From assembly GCF_040499845.1 (NCBI RefSeq), contig NZ_CP159342.1:3472001-3536000 (forward strand): 64,000 nt of DNA, written 5' to 3'. Under the pieces are notes generated by a model. It was not told the DNA's origin and did not search any database. It saw only the letters and a program-made list of their open reading frames with translations. This document shows positions 53,702 to 61,811 of this stretch, in pieces. The position numbers and the translations under genes were made by a program. Within the stretch, counting starts at the first letter, position 1; every line of letters begins with the position of its first letter. Source of the DNA: Micromonospora sp. CCTCC AA 2012012. Lineage in GTDB: Bacteria; Actinomycetota; Actinomycetes; Mycobacteriales; Micromonosporaceae.

Positions 53702-54682
53702 TCACTTGTCGGAGCTGATGCGCCGGGCCAGCAGGTAGTTCACCGTCGACATCAGCGCGATGAGCAGGAAGAGCACGAGGGCGACCGCGCCGGCGTACCC
53801 CCAGCGGAACCGCTGGTTCATCACGTCGAGCAGATACATGGTGATGGTCTGGAACTGCCCCTCCGAGCCGCCGGAGAGGCCACCGGCGCCGCTGGTGAAC
53901 AGCAGCGGTTCGGTGAACAGCTGCAGCCCGCCGATGGTCGAGATGATCAGCGTGAAGATGATCGTCGGGCGGAGCTGCGGGACGGTGATCGACCAGAACT
54001 GCCGCCGCCGGGAGGCGCCGTCCAGGGAGGCCGCCTCGTACATGTCCTTGCTGATGGACTGCATGGCGGCCAGGTAGATCAGGGCGTTGTAGCCGACCCA
54101 GCGCCAGTCGACCATGGTCGAGATGGCGAACCAGGAGGCGAACCGGTTGGCCCGCCAGTCGATCGGGTCCAGGCCGATGCTGTCGAGCAGCCAGTTGACC
54201 AGGCCGAACTCCTTGGCGTAGATCATCGAGAAGATCAACGCGACCACCGCGGTGGAGGTGATGATCGGCATCGCGATGGCCATCCGGAAGAACGTCTGCG
54301 CGCGCAGCCGTCGGTTCAGGGCGTTGGCCAGCACCAGCGCCAGCAGCAGCTGGGGCACGGTGGAGAGGAGGAACATGCCGAAGGTGTTCACCACGGCGTT
54401 CCAGAACTGCGGGTCCTCGGTGATCAGCTCGACGAAGTTGTCCAGGCCGACGAAGGAGATGGTGCTGTTCAGCGGTGACCGGTCGGTGAGGGCGATCCAG
54501 ACGGTGTACGCGATCGGGTACGCGCTGAACACGGCGAAGATCACGAAGAACGGCAGGACGTAGAGGTACGGCGAGTAGGTCAGGTCCAGCCGGGTGAACG
54601 AGATGCGGCGGCGGTGCGCGGAGCGGGCGGCGCGGGACGGTCCACGCTCGGGGGGCGCTGCGGCGTGCAGGTCGAGGCTCAT
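53702..54682 (-). CDS. cebF: Cellobiose ABC transporter permease CebF
   Basis: The protein has 326 residues from ATG 54682 (GGAGAAGGA upstream). It has six transmembrane helices with the EAA-type loop DMYEAASLDGASRRRQFWSITVPQLRPTI. It forms the membrane channel with CebG. Confidence 0.92.
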   Translation of the reverse strand: MSLDLHAAAPPERGPSRAARSAHRRRISFTRLDLTYSPYLYVLPFFVIFAVFSAYPIAYTVWIALTDRSPLNSTISFVGLDNFVELITEDPQFWNAVVNTFGMFLLSTVPQLLLALVLANALNRRLRAQTFFRMAIAMPIITSTAVVALIFSMIYAKEFGLVNWLLDSIGLDPIDWRANRFASWFAISTMVDWRWVGYNALIYLAAMQSISKDMYEAASLDGASRRRQFWSITVPQLRPTIIFTLIISTIGGLQLFTEPLLFTSGAGGLSGGSEGQFQTITMYLLDVMNQRFRWGYAGAVALVLFLLIALMSTVNYLLARRISSDK

Positions 54683-54744
54683 TACGGGTCCTTCTCCTCG
54701 GCCGGCGTCAACCGCCCACACGGGTGACGCCGGGGGTGGGCACC

Positions 54745-54781
54745 ACGGGTGGCGCCGACTGCGGGAGTCGACGCCACCCGT
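54745..54781 (-). terminator. Intercistronic hairpin between cebE and cebF
   Basis: A 16-bp stem with one mismatch (arm ACGGGTGGCGCCGACT) and a 5-nt loop lies 17 nt after the cebE stop. Such partial terminators or RNA-stabilising hairpins usually raise binding-protein levels over permease levels. Confidence 0.65.
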
Positions 54782-54797
54782 ACTGGGCCGGGCCGGG

Positions 54798-56114
54798 TCA
54801 CTTACCGGCGGCCGCGCCGTTCTTCAGTGCCGCCTGCCACTGCTCCTGGGCGGGCTTGCCCTGCTCCACCGCACGGAGGGTGTTCTCCACGGCGGTCCGG
54901 ACCGCGTTGTTCTTCGGGCCGAGGTAGACCGGCTTCAGCTCACTCGCGCCGGCGCCGAAGATCTTGCCGATCGGGGCCTTGCTGAAGTAGTCGTTGGTCG
55001 CGTCGACCACGGCCGGGTCGGCCAGCGCCTGCGGCGACGACGGCAGGTTGCCCAGCTTCTTGAACGCCTCGATCTGACCCTTGGCGCTGGTCAGGAACGT
55101 GACCAGCTCGGCGGCCTCCTTCTGGTGCTTGCTCGACTTCGGCACGCCGAGGAAGGAGCCGCCCCAGTTGCCACCGTTGCCGGGGGCCTTGGCGATGTCC
55201 CACTTGCCGGCGGCCGAGTCACCGGCCTGACCCTTGATGACACCGGTCATCCAGGCGGGGCAGGCGATGGTGGCGAAGCTGCCGTTCTTGAAGCCGGCGT
55301 TCCACTCGTTGGAGAACGACTGGAGGTTGTTCGACAGCCCGGCGGCGATCATCTTGGTGGTGAGGTCGTACGACGACTTCACGTCCGGGTTCTGGTCGAT
55401 GACCATCTTGTTGCTCTTGTCGTAGTACGTGTAACCGGTGCCCGCGCCCGCGGTCTGCATCAGCACCACGTTGTAGAAGTTGGTCGCCGAGTCGACGAAC
55501 TTGTGCTTCTTGTCGGCGGCGGCGAACTTCTGGCCGGTGGCGATGAACTGGTCCCAGGTGGGCCAGAGGGCGCCGACCTGCTCGCGGTCGGTGGGCAGGC
55601 CGGCGGCCTTGAACAGGTCGCTGCGGTAGCACAGCGCCATCGAGCCGACGTCGGTGCCGAGACCCAGCACCTTGCCGTCGGGCGTGGTGCCCTGCTCCCA
55701 CTTCCACGGCAGGAAGTTGCCCTTGAGGTCGTTCGCGCCGTGGTCGGCGAGGTTCACGAACTTGTCGGCCTGGGCGTAGAACTGGACGATCGTGCCCTCT
55801 TCGAGCGCGACGACGTCGCCCGCCCCGGAACCGGCGGTGATCTGCTGGGTCAGCCGGGTGTTGTAGTCGCCCAGGCCGAGGCCCTTGCCGCGCTCCTGGA
55901 TCTTGACGTTCGGGTGCTCGGCCTCGTACTGCTTGTAGAGCTCGTCGTAACCGAAGCCCTGGTCGCCGAAGACGTCGACGACCAGGGTGACCGGGCCGTC
56001 GCTCTTGCTGTTGCTGTCCGACGAGTCGTCGCCGCAGGCGGTCGCGGTGGCGAGCAGCGTGACGGAGGCGAGCGCGATGGCCGCGAGCCGGCGGCGGCGG
56101 ATTGGGACGCTCAT
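54798..56114 (-). CDS. cebE: Cello-oligosaccharide-binding lipoprotein CebE
   Basis: The protein has 438 residues from ATG 56114 (AGAGGGG upstream). Signal peptide with lipobox-like TATAC, so the mature lipoprotein starts at Cys27. The rest is a family-1 sugar-binding protein (FYAQADKFVNLADHG, WPTWDQFIATGQKFA, and aromatic residues suited to sugar stacking). It captures cellobiose outside the membrane. First gene of the ceb operon. Confidence 0.93.
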   Translation of the reverse strand: MSVPIRRRRLAAIALASVTLLATATACGDDSSDSNSKSDGPVTLVVDVFGDQGFGYDELYKQYEAEHPNVKIQERGKGLGLGDYNTRLTQQITAGSGAGDVVALEEGTIVQFYAQADKFVNLADHGANDLKGNFLPWKWEQGTTPDGKVLGLGTDVGSMALCYRSDLFKAAGLPTDREQVGALWPTWDQFIATGQKFAAADKKHKFVDSATNFYNVVLMQTAGAGTGYTYYDKSNKMVIDQNPDVKSSYDLTTKMIAAGLSNNLQSFSNEWNAGFKNGSFATIACPAWMTGVIKGQAGDSAAGKWDIAKAPGNGGNWGGSFLGVPKSSKHQKEAAELVTFLTSAKGQIEAFKKLGNLPSSPQALADPAVVDATNDYFSKAPIGKIFGAGASELKPVYLGPKNNAVRTAVENTLRAVEQGKPAQEQWQAALKNGAAAGK

Positions 56115-56238
56115 CCCAGACCCCTCTTTCGGTGGTGAGGCGATATCTGTGTGGTGGGGGGTGCTGTGCAGGCGCTCACCGCCGCAGGCTGGGCCGGACG
56201 GCGACCGGAGCGGCCGCGGAGAGATCCGCGCCACACGC

Positions 56239-56252
56239 CGGGAGCGCTCCCA
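56239..56252 (-). promoter_or_regulatory. CebR operator downstream of the cebE -10 element
   Basis: CGGGAGCGCTCCCA matches the CebR consensus at 13 of 14 positions. It lies just after the -10 element, covering the likely transcription start. Confidence 0.88.
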
Positions 56253-56254
56253 TG

Positions 56255-56283
56255 AGATTGCCGGGAGGTGTCAGGGGTGTCAA
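56255..56283 (-). promoter_or_regulatory. cebE promoter
   Basis: The minus strand has -35 TTGACA (56278-56283), a 17-bp spacer and -10 CAATCT (56255-56260). It is bracketed by two CebR palindromes. Confidence 0.8.
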
Positions 56284-56291
56284 TAGCCCTA

Positions 56292-56305
56292 TGGGAGCGT
56301 TCCCA
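56292..56305 (-). promoter_or_regulatory. Second CebR operator, upstream of the cebE -35 element
   Basis: TGGGAGCGTTCCCA matches the consensus at 13 of 14 positions. Together with the site at 56239 it could allow cooperative or looped repression of the ceb operon. Confidence 0.85.
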
Positions 56306-56361
56306 TTTCGTTACCGCGCTGATGGCGGCGGGGATGCCTCACCGGGGTAAGGGAGAACCGC

Positions 56362-56907
56362 TCAGCAGAAGCGGCGCAGCAGGGTGGTCGCCCGCGTCGG
56401 GTCGAACGCCTCCGGGTCGAAGCCCGGGCCGGCCCACTCCCGCAGGACGTCGTGCTCGGGATGCCCCGGATCGGCGAGCGCGGCCAGCAGGACCTGATAG
56501 CCGAAGAGGCCGCCCACGTCCTCCGGCGGGCACGCCCGCTCCCCCTGCGGACAGGTCGGGTAGCGCTCGTCCGGGTCGGCGGCGCAGACGTCCTCCACCA
56601 GCAGGTCGTGCTCCCACCAGTCGCCGAAGTCGTAGGTGTAGCGGAACCGGCTGCCCTTGCCCACCACCGCGTCGAGCCGCACGTCCAGCTCGTCCCGCAC
56701 CGGCGGCTCGCCGTCCGGGTCGGGCTCACCGTACTGGCGGCCGTCGATGTCGAACGAGTGCAGGTGGCAGTCCCGCCAACCCATCGCGTGCTGCACCACC
56801 CGGTGCAGCCGGTCCAGGGTGTAGCCGCCGGGGACGAGCACCCGCCGCCACACCGGGGGCCGGACCCCGGCCAGGGACACCTTCAGCGCGAAGATCTGAC
56901 GCGGCAT
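56362..56907 (-). CDS. Plasmid pRiA4b ORF-3-like protein
   Basis: The protein has 181 residues from ATG 56907. Family marks are IFALKVSLAGVRPPVWRRVLVPG, LDRLHRVVQHAMGWRDCHLHSFDIDGRQYG, YTYDFGDWWEHDLLVE and a C-terminal CPPEDVGG-GY block. The family is widespread on plasmids and chromosomes and has no established function. It lies upstream of cebE but is transcribed towards it across the CebR sites. Confidence 0.88.
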   Translation of the reverse strand: MPRQIFALKVSLAGVRPPVWRRVLVPGGYTLDRLHRVVQHAMGWRDCHLHSFDIDGRQYGEPDPDGEPPVRDELDVRLDAVVGKGSRFRYTYDFGDWWEHDLLVEDVCAADPDERYPTCPQGERACPPEDVGGLFGYQVLLAALADPGHPEHDVLREWAGPGFDPEAFDPTRATTLLRRFC

Positions 56908-57057
56908 GCAGTCCCGTCCTTCCTCGGCATAGGCTGCCAGCATGATCTGCCGAGCGTGCCGGGAACGACGGCACGACGACTGTCCGGGCCGGAAGTGGTG
57001 CGACTGCCAGCACCGTACCCCCGAACCCATCCCTCCGGTCACCGGTCCGGCGGGCGA

Positions 57058-57840
57058 ATGAGCGTCGGAAGTCCGATTTCCCGGCTCTGGCCGACGCCGG
57101 CCACCGGGCCGCTGACCGACCCGGAGCTGACCGCGCTCTACGCCCGCGCCGGGCAGCCCCACCTGCGGGTGAACTTCGTGTCCAGCGTCGACGGCGCGGT
57201 CACCCTGGACGGCTACTCCGAAGGACTCTCCGGCGAGCCGGACAAGCGGGTCTTCGGGCTGCTGCGGATGCTCTGCGACGGCCTCGTGGTGGCCGCCGGC
57301 ACGCTGCGGCACGAGGGCTACCGGGCGGTCCGGCTCAGCGAACCGCGCCGGGCCTGGCGGCGGGCCGCCGGGCTGGCCGAATACCCCACCCTGGTGGTGG
57401 TCTCCGGCTCGCTGGCGCTCGACCCCGCCCAGGCCGCCTTCGCCGACGCCCCGGTACGACCGGTCGTGCTCACCCGGGACGACGCCGCGCCGCCACCGGG
57501 GCTCACCGACGTCGCCGACCTGGTCCGCTGCGGCCCGGACCGGGTGGACCTCGCCGCCGGCCTGGCCGCGCTGCGCCGACGCGGGCTCGACCAGCTGCTC
57601 TGCGAGGGCGGCCCACACCTGTTCGGCGCGCTCACCGCGGCCGACCTGGTCGACGAGCTCTGCCTCACCGTCGCGCCGCTGCTGGCCGGCGCCGGAGCGG
57701 GCCGGATCACCGCCGGGGAGGGCGGCCCACCGCGGCACCTGCCGCTGCGGCACGTGCTGGCCGCCGGGGACGGCACGCTCCTGCTCCGGTACGCCCGCGG
57801 CGCGCCGCCGCCCCCCGCCGGCGCCGCACCGGCGGCCTGA
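57058..57840 (+). CDS. RibD C-terminal-domain (pyrimidine reductase family) protein
   Basis: The protein has 260 residues from ATG 57058. The DHFR-like fold of RibD-C proteins is visible: LRVNFVSSVDGAVTLDGYSEGLSG, ADKRVFGLLRMLCDGLVVAAGTLRHEGY and the late LLCEGGPHLFGALTAADLVDELCLTVAPLLAG. Such stand-alone reductases act on riboflavin-pathway pyrimidines or folate analogues. No rib gene is nearby, so the substrate is unsure. Confidence 0.87.
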   Translation: MSVGSPISRLWPTPATGPLTDPELTALYARAGQPHLRVNFVSSVDGAVTLDGYSEGLSGEPDKRVFGLLRMLCDGLVVAAGTLRHEGYRAVRLSEPRRAWRRAAGLAEYPTLVVVSGSLALDPAQAAFADAPVRPVVLTRDDAAPPPGLTDVADLVRCGPDRVDLAAGLAALRRRGLDQLLCEGGPHLFGALTAADLVDELCLTVAPLLAGAGAGRITAGEGGPPRHLPLRHVLAAGDGTLLLRYARGAPPPPAGAAPAA

Positions 57841-57901
57841 CGCGGGACCGCCCACGGTCGGCAGTGGTGTCAGCCCGCAGCACGGGGGTACCACCCGCCC
57901 C

Positions 57902-58396
57902 ATGCCCTGGTACCGCTACGACCCCCGCCCCCGCCGTCGCTACGACCCGCGCTACGACCCCCGCTACGGCGGATACGGCTACGGCGGGTACGGCCCCGGC
58001 TACCGGTCCAACTCCTGCCTGCGCGACGCCTGCCTGCTGGAGACCGGCTGCTGCCTCGCCGAGAGCCTGGACGGCAACTGCCTGCTGGCGACCCTGGTCC
58101 TGCTGCCCCGGTTCAGCACCGCGATGCTCTCGGCGGTGCGTCCGACCACGACCCGCCGCGCCGACCGGGCACCGACCGGCGCGCCCGCCCGGGCCCTGCT
58201 GGCGGCCATCGAGGTCTATCAGCGTCGGATCAGCGCCACCCGGCCGCCGTGCTGCCGGTTCAGTCCGAGCTGTTCGCACTACGCCGGCGAGGCGATCCGA
58301 CGGCACGGGGCGGCGCGCGGTGGGGTGCTGGCCGTACGACGACTGCTGCGCTGCCGGCCCGGCGGGGCCCGGGGCAGCGACCCGGTCCCGGCGTAG
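57902..58396 (+). CDS. yidD: Membrane protein insertion efficiency factor YidD with unusual N-terminal extension
   Basis: The protein has 164 residues. Residues 97-164 are YidD (AAIEVYQRRISATRPPCCRFSPSCSHYAGEAI, then GGVLAVRRLLRCRPG), a small factor that helps YidC insert membrane proteins. The first 37 residues are Tyr/Arg/Gly/Pro-rich (repeats of YDPRY), and residues 38-75 are Cys-rich and partly hydrophobic. Typical YidD is 70-120 residues. It is not next to rnpA, yidC or rpmH here, which is also unusual. Confidence 0.85.
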   Translation: MPWYRYDPRPRRRYDPRYDPRYGGYGYGGYGPGYRSNSCLRDACLLETGCCLAESLDGNCLLATLVLLPRFSTAMLSAVRPTTTRRADRAPTGAPARALLAAIEVYQRRISATRPPCCRFSPSCSHYAGEAIRRHGAARGGVLAVRRLLRCRPGGARGSDPVPA

Positions 58397-58492
58397 CACC
58401 GGCCCCGCCCGCAGGAGAGCACGTCCGCGGGAGACAGGTCGGCCACCGGACGCGAGTCTGCAGGGGAACGTGACCACGACCCTGGAGGACGG

Positions 58493-59323
58493 ATGAGCGT
58501 CTTCGCGAAGCACGTCACCACCGCGACCCTGGAGATCCCCGACGGGGTGCTGCACTACGAGGTACGCGGCCAGGGCCCCCTGGTGGCGCTCATCGCCGCC
58601 CCGATGGACGCCACCGCCTTCGCCCCGGTGGCCGACGTGCTCGCCGCCGACCACACCGTGCTGACCACCGACCCGCGCGGCATCAACCGCAGCGTGCTGC
58701 GCGATCCGCACCAGGACTCCACCCCACGGCTGCGGGCCGAGGACATGTCCCGGCTCATCGACCACCTCGACGCCGGGCCGGCCGCCGTCTTCGGCTCCAG
58801 CGGCGGCGCGGTGACCGTCCTCGCCCTCGCCGAGGCGTACCCCGACCAGGTCCACACGGTCGTCGCGCACGAGCCGCCGCTGTTCGCGCTGATGAACGAC
58901 CGGGCGGAACGGATCGCCGACCAGGAGGCCATGATCGCCGCCTACCTGGCCGGGGACCGGCTGGACGCCGGCCGTCGGTTCCTCGCCAACGTCGACACCT
59001 GGGTGCCCGAAGAGATCATCCAGCACCTCTACGGCGGTGAACCCGACCCGCAGACCGCCGCCGACGAGCACTTCCAGTACCTCCACATGGTCCGCGGCAC
59101 CACCCGGTTCCGGCCCGACGTCGCGGCCCTGCGCGCCGGGCGGACCCGCGTCGTGATCGGCATCGGCGAGCACTCGACCGGGCAGTTCTGCGATCGCAGC
59201 TCGCGGGTGCTCGCCCGGGCGCTGGGCTGCGCGCCGACCGTCTTCCCCGGCGGCCACACCGGCTTCCTCTACGACCCGCAGGCGTTCGCCGCCCGGCTGC
59301 GCGAGGTCATCGCCGCGCACTGA
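58493..59323 (+). CDS. Alpha/beta hydrolase
   Basis: The protein has 276 residues. Nucleophile Ser103 in FGSSGGAV, oxyanion region LIAAPMDATAF and catalytic His in GGHTGF. There is no signal peptide. It resembles soluble esterases or haloperoxidase-like hydrolases; the substrate is unknown. GGAGG lies just upstream of the ATG. Confidence 0.88.
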   Translation: MSVFAKHVTTATLEIPDGVLHYEVRGQGPLVALIAAPMDATAFAPVADVLAADHTVLTTDPRGINRSVLRDPHQDSTPRLRAEDMSRLIDHLDAGPAAVFGSSGGAVTVLALAEAYPDQVHTVVAHEPPLFALMNDRAERIADQEAMIAAYLAGDRLDAGRRFLANVDTWVPEEIIQHLYGGEPDPQTAADEHFQYLHMVRGTTRFRPDVAALRAGRTRVVIGIGEHSTGQFCDRSSRVLARALGCAPTVFPGGHTGFLYDPQAFAARLREVIAAH

Positions 59324-59513
59324 GCGCCGGGCGGCGGGCGTCCGCGCCGCCGGCGACCCTCCCGGGGTACGCCCGCGCGGCGCCGGAGCACGTCGACCTC
59401 GGCCGTCCCCGCCCCAGGCCCACCGGCCCTGCCCTAGCCTCGGGGTGCCGGCCCGTCCTCGCCCGGCGGGGACGACGCCGGGCGGGAGACCCGGGCGGCA
59501 GGGGGCGGATCGG

Positions 59514-59933
59514 ATGGCGACGGACGCGAGACCGGACGACGAACGGGCCGACGGGCGCCGCCGGCGACCGGCGCTGCTGGCCGGCGTACTCGTGGGCACG
59601 GCCGGCACGCTCGACGTGCTCGGCTACCTCAGCCAGCGGAGCATCGACCCGTACGTCGACATGACCGGCGGCGGCATGGCGGTGCTGAACACGACCGGCT
59701 GGGCGCGGTTGCACGTGGTCGTCGGCGCACTGGTGGTGGTGACCGGCCTGGCGATCGCCACCGGTCGTGTCCCGCTGGTGCTCGCCGGCCTGGCCGTCGT
59801 CGCGGCCGCCGTCACCACCGACGTGCTCTTCCTGCCGTTCGACCCGATGCACGGCATGCTGGCGGTCGGGCTGCACGTCTCCGCCGTCGTGGTGCTGTTG
59901 CGCAACCGCCGTCTCCTCACCGCACCCGGCTGA
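59514..59933 (+). CDS. DUF7144-like four-helix membrane protein
   Basis: The protein has 139 residues from ATG 59514 (GGGGGCGG upstream). Four hydrophobic helices follow a charged N-terminus; WARLHVVVGALVVVTGLAIATGR and FLPFDPMHGMLAVGLHVSAVVVL match the pattern of the DUF7144 family. Function unknown. It converges with the next gene. Confidence 0.72.
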   Translation: MATDARPDDERADGRRRRPALLAGVLVGTAGTLDVLGYLSQRSIDPYVDMTGGGMAVLNTTGWARLHVVVGALVVVTGLAIATGRVPLVLAGLAVVAAAVTTDVLFLPFDPMHGMLAVGLHVSAVVVLLRNRRLLTAPG

Positions 59934-59945
59934 GCCCGTCCGGGA

Positions 59946-61583
59946 TCACCGGCCCTGACAGACCCGCCCGGTGAACGCCGGGTCCGGCGCACGCCGGTCC
60001 CGCCAGGCCGGGTTGACCGAAAGCGCGAGAGGCGGGGCCTGCCAGGCGGCGGAGAGCCGCTGCAACGGCGCGTACTCGGCGCGGCGCAGTTTCACCGCGC
60101 GCCCGCTCGCCAGGACGTCGATCAGGCGCTGCTGCGCCACCTGCCGGCCGATCACCCCGCCGTGGAAGCCCGGCACCTGGAAGGTCGGGATGTCGCTGTA
60201 CTGACCCGGTGGCGCCTCGGCAGCGGAGACGGTCGGCAGGAACGCCACCATGAGCACCCCGGGCACCGGGCAGAGCGTGCCGTTGCGATAGAAGGGGGCG
60301 TTGTCGAGGATCGACCGGATGAACGGCTCGTCCGGTTCGTCCTTCGTCCGCCGGACCAGATTGGTCACGGCGAAGAGCCCCCGCAGTTCCCACCCGGTCG
60401 CCAACCCCCAGCCACGGGTGGCGTCCGGGGGCGGATAGTAGGCGCGCCCGGACCGCACCAGCGGGCTGAACAGCAGCACGGTGTCGACCGGCGAGCGCGG
60501 CCGCAGCTCCAGGAAGGTCCGGGCCACCATCGCACCCTCGCTCTGCCCGACCAGCGCCACCGGCCGCCCGGTACGCCGGTGCAGGGTGTCCACCTGGGTG
60601 GCCAGGCGCTCGGCGCTGAGCTCCAGCGACTGGTGGGTGTCGATGCTGTCGTAGGGCAGCGGGCGTTCCTGCCCGTCGAGCCCCCGGTAGGAGAAGCGCT
60701 CGACGAGCGGGTCGGTGGGCGGGCGGCCGTCGTAACGGGAGTCGTAACCGGCGAGGGCGATCACCGCGTGGGAGACCGACTCGGGCAGGTTCTCGCTGAC
60801 CACCGGGGGTCGCCACTCGCCCTTCCCGCCGGCGGTGATGCCGATGAGTGTCTGCGCGGCCAGCGGCGTGAGCAGCGCCAGCAGGAACGCGATCGGCGCG
60901 ACCGGCACCCGGGCCAGACGGATCCGCCCGGGCAGCAGGGCGGCCCGCACGGTGCGCTGCCACAGCAGGCCGTTCACCAGGCCGGTGAGCGCGGCCACCG
61001 GCACCACCCACCAGCCGGTGCTGCTGGACGTGATCGCCCCGGCGACGGTCAGGACGGCGAAGTTGAGCATCGACCAGCCGACCAGCTCGACCGAGGGCAG
61101 CCCCCGCCACCACTCCCCCACCACCCCGGAGCGCTGCAGGAACGGGGAGAGGAAGAGCAGCGGGACGACCGACGCGAACAGGTACCAGGAGAGCGCCACG
61201 CCGGCGGCGGCGACGGAGAGCGCCGCCCACGGCGAGATCAGCAGGTTCGACAGCGCGGCGATCTCCAGATTGCGCCGGACGAGCCAGCGGCTGGACGGCC
61301 GTTCCTGCCGCGCCGGCCAGGCCAGCGCGATCAGGACGGCGGAGAGCAACCCGCGCAGCACCGTCGCCCCCACGAACTCCACCACGAACCAGAACCAGGA
61401 GTCGTGGTAGACCAGCACCCAGCGCAGGTCGTGGTACGAGGCGTACGGGCGGACGGCGGTGACCTGGGAAGCCAGCCCGAGGGCGGCCCGGAAGTGCAGC
61501 CTCGCCAGCACGGCCGCCTCCACCGCCGGCAGCAGGGCGGCCAGCACGAGCAGCGCGGCGAAGCGGCTCCGGGCGGGTCGCAC
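59946..61583 (-). CDS. Membrane-anchored alpha/beta hydrolase
   Basis: The protein has 545 residues from GTG 61583 (GAGGAGG upstream). The N-terminal half holds about six transmembrane helices. The C-terminal half is an extracytoplasmic alpha/beta hydrolase with the nucleophile elbow GQSEG (Ser348) and a late GFHGG with the likely catalytic His. The architecture suggests a membrane lipase or esterase acting on the cell envelope. The family is not recognised precisely. Confidence 0.78.
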   Translation of the reverse strand: MRPARSRFAALLVLAALLPAVEAAVLARLHFRAALGLASQVTAVRPYASYHDLRWVLVYHDSWFWFVVEFVGATVLRGLLSAVLIALAWPARQERPSSRWLVRRNLEIAALSNLLISPWAALSVAAAGVALSWYLFASVVPLLFLSPFLQRSGVVGEWWRGLPSVELVGWSMLNFAVLTVAGAITSSSTGWWVVPVAALTGLVNGLLWQRTVRAALLPGRIRLARVPVAPIAFLLALLTPLAAQTLIGITAGGKGEWRPPVVSENLPESVSHAVIALAGYDSRYDGRPPTDPLVERFSYRGLDGQERPLPYDSIDTHQSLELSAERLATQVDTLHRRTGRPVALVGQSEGAMVARTFLELRPRSPVDTVLLFSPLVRSGRAYYPPPDATRGWGLATGWELRGLFAVTNLVRRTKDEPDEPFIRSILDNAPFYRNGTLCPVPGVLMVAFLPTVSAAEAPPGQYSDIPTFQVPGFHGGVIGRQVAQQRLIDVLASGRAVKLRRAEYAPLQRLSAAWQAPPLALSVNPAWRDRRAPDPAFTGRVCQGR

Positions 61584-61715
61584 CGCACCTCCTCACCAGC
61601 CTCGTCGCGCAGGTCTCCTCCCTGGCAGCATCCCCCGTCCCTGCCGCGGGCAGGGGCGAAACCCGCCAGAGCCCGGTGCCCGGTCCGCGCGACCCTCCCG
61701 CCGGAACGGAAACGG

Positions 61716-61754
61716 CCGCGGGCGCGGGCACGAGATCCGTGCCCGCGCCCGCGG
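61716..61754 (-). terminator. Terminator downstream of the M4 protease gene (distal)
   Basis: A perfect 17-bp stem (CCGCGGGCGCGGGCACG) and a 5-nt AGATC loop. It is the second of two hairpins after the protease stop. Confidence 0.8.
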
Positions 61755-61769
61755 TCGAGGCGCTGCCGT

Positions 61770-61802
61770 CCGGCGTCGGCCCCAGGAGGCCGCCGACGCC
61801 GG
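61770..61802 (-). terminator. Terminator downstream of the M4 protease gene (proximal)
   Basis: An 11-bp stem (CCGGCGTCGGC) with an 11-nt loop lies 9 nt after the stop. It works in tandem with the next hairpin. Confidence 0.7.
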
Positions 61803-61811
61803 GTCAGGCGG

